Below, piece after piece: positions 58,838 to 64,000 of a stretch of DNA of 64,000 nt. The position numbers were made by a program, and so were the translations under genes. Position 1 is the first letter of the stretch, and each line of letters starts with the position of its first letter. Source of the DNA: Gemmatimonadaceae bacterium (GTDB lineage: Bacteria > Gemmatimonadota > Gemmatimonadetes > Gemmatimonadales > Gemmatimonadaceae); contig DATLTC010000026.1 in the NCBI GenBank assembly GCA_035533755.1, positions 62,001-126,000 on the forward strand, written 5' to 3'. The notes under the pieces are model-generated. The model searched no databases. It was not told where the DNA came from and worked only from the letters and a program-made list of their open reading frames with translations.

Positions 58838-59589
58838 CCCGCGACGCCCCACCGCCCGGCTACGAGCGCGCGCGGGTGGGGCGCGCCGAACTGGTGGCGC
58901 GGCACGAACTCGTGCCGGCGCTGCGCGAGATCCTGGCCGGCGGCACGGTGTACGCGTACGCCGCCGGCCGGCCCGACCACACCCGCATGACGGGCCGCCA
59001 GCCGGCGTACGCCATCGCGCTGCCCGGCGGCGAGCGCGTGGTGGTGCGACACAACCGGCACGGCGGCACGTTCGCGGGCATGACGCGCGACCTGTTCCAC
59101 CTGCCCACGCGCGCGCCGCTGGAGCTCGCGATCTCCGCGCGCCTGGCCGGCGCCGGCGTGCCCACGCCGCTGATGCTCGGCTACGTGGTGTATCCGGTGG
59201 CCGGAGTGCTGGCGCGCTCCGACGTCATGACGCGCGAGATCGCGCCCGGCCGCGACCTCGCGGCGGCGCTCGGCCCCGCGGAACCGGCGTCGGCGCGGGC
59301 GGCCGCGATCGCGGCCACGGCCACGCTCGTGGCCGTCCTGTCGCGCGCCGGCGCGCGCCACCATGACCTGAACGTGAAGAACGTGCTCCTCGCGGGCGAC
59401 GTCGCGGCGCCCACGGCATACCTGCTCGACGTGGACCGGGTCACCTTCCACGCCGATCGTGGCCATTGCCTGGAGACCAACCTCGCGCGGCTCGAGCGTT
59501 CGGCGCGCAAGTGGCGCGACCGGTTCGGCGCGCCGGTGACGGACGACGATCTGGCGCGGCTCCGCGCCGACGCCCAGCGGCAACTCTAG
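58834..59589 (+). CDS. Kdo-kinase/WaaP-like lipopolysaccharide kinase
   Basis: A 251-residue protein-kinase-like enzyme of the lipopolysaccharide kinase (Kdo/WaaP) family. VVVRHNRHGGTFAGMTRDLF resembles the family's nucleotide-binding N-lobe. HHDLNVKNVLL is the catalytic loop with Asp and Asn, and YLLDVDRVTF stands for the DFD metal motif. NLARLERSARKWR follows, as in KdkA. It likely phosphorylates an inner-core sugar on the cytoplasmic face. The GTG start overlaps the cyclase stop. Its own TAG shares CTAG with the converging glycosyltransferase. Confidence 0.88.
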   Translation: MTRDAPPPGYERARVGRAELVARHELVPALREILAGGTVYAYAAGRPDHTRMTGRQPAYAIALPGGERVVVRHNRHGGTFAGMTRDLFHLPTRAPLELAISARLAGAGVPTPLMLGYVVYPVAGVLARSDVMTREIAPGRDLAAALGPAEPASARAAAIAATATLVAVLSRAGARHHDLNVKNVLLAGDVAAPTAYLLDVDRVTFHADRGHCLETNLARLERSARKWRDRFGAPVTDDDLARLRADAQRQL

Positions 59590-60671
59590 CGCGCACCCCG
59601 CAGCACGTCGCGATACACCCCGATCGTGGCGTCGGCCATTCGCCGCACGGAGAAGTCGTCGGCCCGCGCCAGCCCCGCCTGTCGCAGACGCTGGGCCAGC
59701 GCCGGGTCGTTCACGATGCGCGCGATCGCCGCGCCGAGCGCGGGGGCGTCGCCCACCGGCACGAGCAGCCCGGTGTCGTCGTCGGCCACCAACTCCGGCG
59801 TGCCGCTGCCCGCGGTGGCGGCCACCGGCACCCCCAGCGCGAACGCGTCCATGATCACCAGCGGCAGCCCTTCGAAGCGCGAGCTGAGCACCGCCACGCG
59901 CGCCGCCGCGAGCAGCTCGTCCACGTCGGTGCGGAACCCGGCCAGGTGCACGAACCCGGAGAGCCCGAGCCCCGCGATCTCCGTCTCCACCGCTCCGCGC
60001 AACTCCCCCTCGCCCACGAGCAGTCCGTGGAGCGTGGGCGCCTGACGTCGCGCCGCCGCCACCGCGCGGACGAAGGTCAACGGGTCCTTCTGCTCCACCA
60101 GCGCGCCGACCATCACCGCCAGGGGCGCGCCGGGGGGCACCCCGAGCGTGGCCAGGAGCTCGGCCGGCGCCGGCGCCACGGTGCGGTCGGTCTCCACCCC
60201 GCCGTGGACCACGGACAGGAGCTCGGGCCGCACGCCCGCCGCGCCCAGGGCGTCGGCCGCGGCACGCGACACCGCCATCACGGCGGCGGCCCGGCTGTAC
60301 TTCCAGCGGGTGCCCGGGTTGGCGCGCGGCGGCTTGGCGAGGTGGCGCGTGACGACCAGCCGTGCCGTGGTGCCGAGCGTACACATGGCGCCCAACGTGA
60401 CGTCGTGCGCCGTCTGGGCGTGGACGATCTGCACGTCGTGCCGCTTGATGAACCGCCGCAGCCGCCAGGCGGTGAGCAGCGCCACCTCGCCGGTGGGCGC
60501 GGCGGGCACCACCGGGAGCCCCAGCGCGTGCGCGCGCTCGGCCAGCGGCGCCAGAGGCCGCGCGGCCACATAGCACTGTTCGCCCCGGCGGGCCAACTCG
60601 CGCGCCAGCAGCAGGGTCTGTCGCTGCCCACCGCGCCAGCCGCGCTCGGTGTCCAGCACCAGAACTCGCAT
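59586..60671 (-). CDS. GT4-family glycosyltransferase
   Basis: A 361-residue GT-B enzyme. MRVLVLDTERGWRGGQRQTL begins the N-domain. HAQTAHDVTLGAM, VVHGGVETDR, VMVGALVEQKDPLTFVRA and SSRFEGLPLVIMDAFALGVPV lead through the C-domain. It lies between a Kdo-kinase-like gene and two GT9 genes, so it is probably a lipopolysaccharide core or glycan transferase. The start at 60671 gives the normal N-terminal strand; upstream in-frame codons are unlikely to be translated. Confidence 0.9.
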   Translation of the reverse strand: MRVLVLDTERGWRGGQRQTLLLARELARRGEQCYVAARPLAPLAERAHALGLPVVPAAPTGEVALLTAWRLRRFIKRHDVQIVHAQTAHDVTLGAMCTLGTTARLVVTRHLAKPPRANPGTRWKYSRAAAVMAVSRAAADALGAAGVRPELLSVVHGGVETDRTVAPAPAELLATLGVPPGAPLAVMVGALVEQKDPLTFVRAVAAARRQAPTLHGLLVGEGELRGAVETEIAGLGLSGFVHLAGFRTDVDELLAAARVAVLSSRFEGLPLVIMDAFALGVPVAATAGSGTPELVADDDTGLLVPVGDAPALGAAIARIVNDPALAQRLRQAGLARADDFSVRRMADATIGVYRDVLRGAR

Positions 60672-60771
60672 CCGCCCACCTTGCCCGGGCGCGGCCACTG
60701 CTTGATGTTGCATGCTCACGGCCGCACAAGCTCTCGCCGCGCCACGCGTTGCGCAAGATGATCGCCCCTCG

Positions 60772-61794
60772 ATGACCGATTCCCTCGGCCGGCCCGCGCC
60801 GGTGCCCGCTCCGCGGCGGCTGCTGCTGGTGAGCCTCGACAACCTGGGCGATCTGGTGTTCGCGTCGGCGCTCACGCCGCCGCTCCACGACCGCTTTCCC
60901 GACGCCTCGATCACGCTCTGGTGCAAGGACTACACGCGCGACATCGGCGCGCTCATGCCGCATGTGGACGAGGTCATCGCGTCGGATCCCTATTGGGACA
61001 AGGCGCCGGGTCGCGGCAAGGGAAGTCTGTTTCGCTTTCTTGGCGCGATGACACGCATCCGGCGCGGCGGGTTCGACACCGCGGTGCTCGCCGCATCGCC
61101 CTGGCGCACGGCGCGCGCGGTGGCGTTCTGCGGCATTCCGGTGCGCATCGGCCTGGAGCGGCGCAGGAACGCGCGCTGGCTCACGCACGCGCTGCCGGCC
61201 GAGGACATCCACCGTCCCGTGCTCGCCGAGGAGTCGCGGCTGCTGGCGCCGCTCGGGATCGCGCCGCGGCCGCTGCGGTACCGGCTGGATGCGCGCCGGC
61301 TGTCGCCGCGCCCCGATGTGGAGCGCGCCCTCTCGCGCCGCATCGTGGCGCTACACCCGTTCGCAAGCAAGCGCGAGCGCTGCGTGCCGGTGCGCGTGTG
61401 GATCGCCGTGGCCACGGCGTTGGAGCATCGCGGGTACTCGCCCCTCTGGATCGGGAGCACGGCGGAGCTGAACGAGGTGCGGTCGTCGTCCGGGCGGCCG
61501 GACTGGCGGTACGTGGACCAGTTCGGCCCGCGGCTGGTGGATACGGCGGCGGCGCTGGCGCGCGCGGCGCTGTTCATCGGCCACGATTCCGGCCCGCTGC
61601 ACGTGGCTGGCGCGTTCGGCGTGCCGGCGCTCGGCATCTTCGCGCCGGGCGAGCCCGAGCGCACCTTCCCGCAGGGTGTGGGCCCGTCGGGCATGATCGC
61701 GCGCCCATCGCCCGAAGGGATCGGCGCCGAGGAGATCGTGCGCGAAGCCGTGGCGCTGGCCGGCGCTCCGGCGCACTTCCACGGGACGCGATAA
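60772..61794 (+). CDS. GT9 (heptosyltransferase-type) glycosyltransferase 1
   Basis: A 340-residue GT9 enzyme. The N-terminal RRLLLVSLDNLGDLVFASALTPPL is the signature of ADP-heptose:LPS heptosyltransferases. LFIGHDSGPLHVAGAFGVPALGIFAP is the C-domain substrate-binding block. It likely adds heptose or a related sugar to the lipopolysaccharide inner core. I prefer the ATG at 60772; a start at 60712 would add 20 unconserved residues. A second GT9 follows 10 bp later. Confidence 0.9.
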   Translation: MTDSLGRPAPVPAPRRLLLVSLDNLGDLVFASALTPPLHDRFPDASITLWCKDYTRDIGALMPHVDEVIASDPYWDKAPGRGKGSLFRFLGAMTRIRRGGFDTAVLAASPWRTARAVAFCGIPVRIGLERRRNARWLTHALPAEDIHRPVLAEESRLLAPLGIAPRPLRYRLDARRLSPRPDVERALSRRIVALHPFASKRERCVPVRVWIAVATALEHRGYSPLWIGSTAELNEVRSSSGRPDWRYVDQFGPRLVDTAAALARAALFIGHDSGPLHVAGAFGVPALGIFAPGEPERTFPQGVGPSGMIARPSPEGIGAEEIVREAVALAGAPAHFHGTR

Positions 61795-61804
61795 CTTCCG
61801 GCGC

Positions 61805-62872
61805 ATGATCGAGGCCAGGCTCGACCGCATCTGCATCGTGATGATGAGCGCCGTGGGCGACGCCGTCCACGTGCTGCCGGTGATCAACGCCATCAAGCGC
61901 GCGCACCCCGCCAGCCACATCACGTGGGTCCTGCAGCCGGGACCGGCCACCCTGGTGCGCGGGCATCGCGCGGTGGACGACATCGTGCTGTTCGACCGCA
62001 GCCGGGGCTGGCGGGCGTTCACCGACGTGCGGGCCGAGCTGGCGCGGCGCACGTTCGACGTGGTGATCAACCTGCAGGTGTACTTCAAGGCGGGCATCGT
62101 CACGTCGTTCACGCGCGCCCCGATCAAGCTCGGCTTCGATCGCGCGCGGGCGCGGGACATGAACTGGCTGTTCACCAACCGCAAGATTCCGCCGCACGCC
62201 GGCCAGCACGTGCAGGACCAGTACTTCGAGTTTCTCACGGCGCTGGGCATCGCCCACGAGCCCGTGGTGTGGGACCTCGGCCCATGGCCAGCGGAGCGCG
62301 CCTGGCAGAGGGAGTTCTACCGGAATGCCGAACGTCCCGCGGCGGCGATCGTCGTGGCCACGAGCAAGCCGGAAAAGGACTGGGCCCCCGAGCGCTGGGC
62401 CGAGGTGGCCGACGCGCTGCACCACGATTTCGGATTGCAGCCCGTGCTGGTGGGCGGCAGGTCGCCGCGCGAATTGCACGCCGAGCGCACGATCATGGAG
62501 CGCGCCGGGTGCGCGCCACGATCGGCGCTCGGCAGCGGGTTGCGCAATCTGGTGGGGATCATGGACGGCGCGGCGCTGGTGCTGTCGCCCGACACCGGCC
62601 CGTTGCACATGGCGGTGGCACTCGACCGCCCCGTGGTGAGCCTGATCGGATACACCAACCCCAAGCGCACTGGGCCATATCGCCGATTCCACGATCTGAT
62701 CGTGGACGCCTACGGCGACCCCGGCGAGGACTATCCGCTGTCCATGGAGAACCGCCCGGGACGGATGCCGCGCATCACGGTGCGCGACGTGCTCGACCGC
62801 GTGGAGCGCTGGCGCGCCGTCTACGGCCCGGACTACGGGCGGGCCGCGACTTCGAGCGGGCCGAACGGATAG
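61805..62872 (+). CDS. GT9 (heptosyltransferase-type) glycosyltransferase 2
   Basis: A 355-residue GT9 enzyme, a distant paralogue of its neighbour. It begins RICIVMMSAVGDAVHVLPVINAIKR and has VVATSKPEKDWAPERWAEVADAL and LVLSPDTGPLHMAVALDRPVVSLIGYTNP. Together the pair and the nearby Kdo-kinase-like protein outline an inner-core assembly set. Its last 40 bp overlap the end of the converging maf gene, an unusually long tail-to-tail overlap. Confidence 0.9.
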   Translation: MIEARLDRICIVMMSAVGDAVHVLPVINAIKRAHPASHITWVLQPGPATLVRGHRAVDDIVLFDRSRGWRAFTDVRAELARRTFDVVINLQVYFKAGIVTSFTRAPIKLGFDRARARDMNWLFTNRKIPPHAGQHVQDQYFEFLTALGIAHEPVVWDLGPWPAERAWQREFYRNAERPAAAIVVATSKPEKDWAPERWAEVADALHHDFGLQPVLVGGRSPRELHAERTIMERAGCAPRSALGSGLRNLVGIMDGAALVLSPDTGPLHMAVALDRPVVSLIGYTNPKRTGPYRRFHDLIVDAYGDPGEDYPLSMENRPGRMPRITVRDVLDRVERWRAVYGPDYGRAATSSGPNG

Positions 62873-63432
62873 CGCAGGCCCATCCGCTCGCACATCCGGA
62901 TCAGCCGGTTGAGCGCCAGCCCCATCACGGCGAAGTAGTCGCCGTCCACGCGGGTGACGATCGTGGCGCCGAACCCCTGGATGCCGTAGGCACCGGCCTT
63001 GTCCATGGGCTCGCCGGTGGCGATGTAGCGCGCGATCTCCTCGTCGGACAGTTCGCGGAAGGTGACGCCCACCTCCTCCACGCCCGATTCCACGCGCCCG
63101 CGCCAGGCCACGGCCACACCAGTCAGCACGACGTGCGCCCGTCCGCTCAGCCGCCGCAGCATGCGGGCCGCGTCGGCCTCCGATTCCGGCTTGGCCAGCA
63201 CCTCGCCGTCCACCACCACCGTCGTGTCGCTGCCGATGGCCACAGCGTCGGCGTCGCCCAGCGCCAGGGCCTTTTCGCGCGCCAGCCGCTCGACGTACGC
63301 GGCCGGCGGCTCGCCCGCGCGCAACGATTCGTCCACGTCGGCGGGCCGTACCTCGTGCGGGATGCCCACCAGCGTGAGCAGGTCGCGGCGGCGCGGCGAC
63401 GCCGAGGCGAGGACCACGCGCGGCGCGGTCAC
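62833..63432 (-). CDS. maf: Maf-like nucleoside triphosphate pyrophosphatase
   Basis: A 199-residue Maf protein that hydrolyses non-canonical or modified NTPs, most likely dTTP/UTP-type substrates. Motifs are [14 protein letters not shown], the metal-binding [18 protein letters not shown], and [30 protein letters not shown]. The GTG start overlaps the dtd stop (GTGA). The pair is common in bacteria. Confidence 0.93.
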   Translation of the reverse strand: MTAPRVVLASASPRRRDLLTLVGIPHEVRPADVDESLRAGEPPAAYVERLAREKALALGDADAVAIGSDTTVVVDGEVLAKPESEADAARMLRRLSGRAHVVLTGVAVAWRGRVESGVEEVGVTFRELSDEEIARYIATGEPMDKAGAYGIQGFGATIVTRVDGDYFAVMGLALNRLIRMCERMGLRYPFGPLEVAARP

Positions 63433-63866
63433 TTTTCCAGCCACAGGGTGACCGGTCCGTCGTTGACCAACTCCACGTCCATCATCGCGCCGAACTCGCC
63501 GGTCTCGGTGCGCACGCCGCGCGCGCGCAGGGCGGCCACGAACCGCTCGTAGAGCGGCACCGCCACGTCGGGACGCGCCGCGTCGATGAAGCTGGGGCGG
63601 CGTCCCTTGGCGGCGTCGCCGTAGAGCGTGAACTGCGACACCACCAACAGCGCGCCGTCCACGTCGGCCAGAGCGAGGTTCATCTTGCCCTCGGCGTCGC
63701 CGAACAGCCGCAGCCCCACCACCTTCTCGGCCATCCACGCCACCTCGGCGTCGCCATCGGCGTGCGTGAACCCCACCAGCAGCAGGAATCCGCGGCCGAT
63801 CGAGCCGGTGACGCGGCCGTCCACGCGGACCTCGGCCCGCGACACGCGTTGGAGCAGGATGCGCAT
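63429..63866 (-). CDS. dtd: D-aminoacyl-tRNA deacylase
   Basis: A 145-residue DTD enzyme that removes D-amino acids, and glycine mischarged on tRNA-Ala. It starts [17 protein letters not shown] and carries both signatures of the family, [17 protein letters not shown] and the C-terminal Gly-Pro motif in [12 protein letters not shown]. The start at 63866 gives the exact family N-terminus. Confidence 0.96.
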   Translation of the reverse strand: MRILLQRVSRAEVRVDGRVTGSIGRGFLLLVGFTHADGDAEVAWMAEKVVGLRLFGDAEGKMNLALADVDGALLVVSQFTLYGDAAKGRRPSFIDAARPDVAVPLYERFVAALRARGVRTETGEFGAMMDVELVNDGPVTLWLEK

Positions 63867-63952
63867 GGCGCAGGAATATAATGCGCCCTCGCATCCACGG
63901 GCCCGAGCGCGCATCTTCAAGCGGTCTCGCACTCCACCCTCTCGCCCCCGCC

Positions 63953-64000
63953 ATGCCGCTCTTTGCACGACGACTCGACGACCTCGGCGTCGAAGGCTCG
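63953..64000 (+). CDS. Start of a probable class I aminotransferase (cut by the window edge)
   Basis: Only 16 codons are visible: [16 protein letters not shown]. This resembles the first residues of many PLP-dependent class I/II aminotransferases, which begin with a basic helix of the type ARRLDRLG. The start is divergent from dtd with an 86-bp gap. The assignment is tentative because no catalytic residue is in view. Confidence 0.4.
   Translation, partial: MPLFARRLDDLGVEGS

Overview
The window is a dense, high-GC, Gram-negative chromosome segment that most resembles a member of the Gemmatimonadota. The basis is inference from gene content: paired SusC/SusD outer-membrane systems with an MRLGRWK-type signal peptide, many GTG starts, ATGA/GTGA stop-start overlaps, a polyphosphate/phosphate module and lipopolysaccharide-type glycosyltransferases. 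I see no insertion sequence, prophage or CRISPR array. Nearly all of it reads as core chromosome.

Layout. 1-8952 (minus): two tandem susC-susD pairs for TonB-dependent uptake of unknown ligands, separated by a strong terminator. 9263-13389 (minus): the canonical ffh-rpsP-rimM-trmD-rplS-rnhB translation/secretion operon. 13504-17541 (plus): a first Lon protease and a DUF445 membrane protein. 17558-25496 (minus): an eight-gene, tightly overlapped run. It starts with a purine nucleoside salvage pathway (secreted 5'-nucleotidase, small beta-grasp-like protein, adenosine deaminase, purine nucleoside phosphorylase). It continues with an RNA methyltransferase, a prepilin peptidase, a Clp-type ATPase reduced to its first AAA+ domain, and a HExxH lipoprotein.

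25686-34150 (plus): uridine kinase, a PhoB/PhoR-like two-component pair, a PAP2 phosphatase, two GT4 glycosyltransferases flanking a DUF2334 deacetylase, and a Ppx/GppA-HD phosphatase. 34164-38043 (minus): polyphosphate kinase, a Pit phosphate transporter and its DUF47 (PhoU-like) partner. With the ppx gene this forms a phosphate/polyphosphate locus. 38177-38935 (minus) is a rhomboid protease. 39134-49714 (plus) is a protein quality-control island: dnaK, htrA, tRNA-Leu(UAG), tig-clpP-clpX, a second lon and ysxC. 49716-51295 carries a lipoprotein and a hexapeptide acyltransferase.

51292-55693 (minus) holds a GspE-type secretion/pilus ATPase fused in frame to a Nudix hydrolase, and an outer-membrane barrel protein with a 16-bp tandem repeat at its 5' end. 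55740-59589 (plus): trpE, an FHA-GAF-class III cyclase and a Kdo-kinase-like protein. 59586-64000: a GT4 and two GT9 (heptosyltransferase-type) enzymes, maf, dtd, and the first codons of a probable aminotransferase.

The most unusual points are the one-domain Clp ATPase beside a prepilin peptidase and a HExxH lipoprotein, the GspE-Nudix reading frame, the beta-grasp-like protein within purine salvage together with that operon's structured leader, the 16-bp repeat that could shift the frame of an outer-membrane protein gene, and a dispersed TAGGACGG octamer repeat that begins on stop codons.
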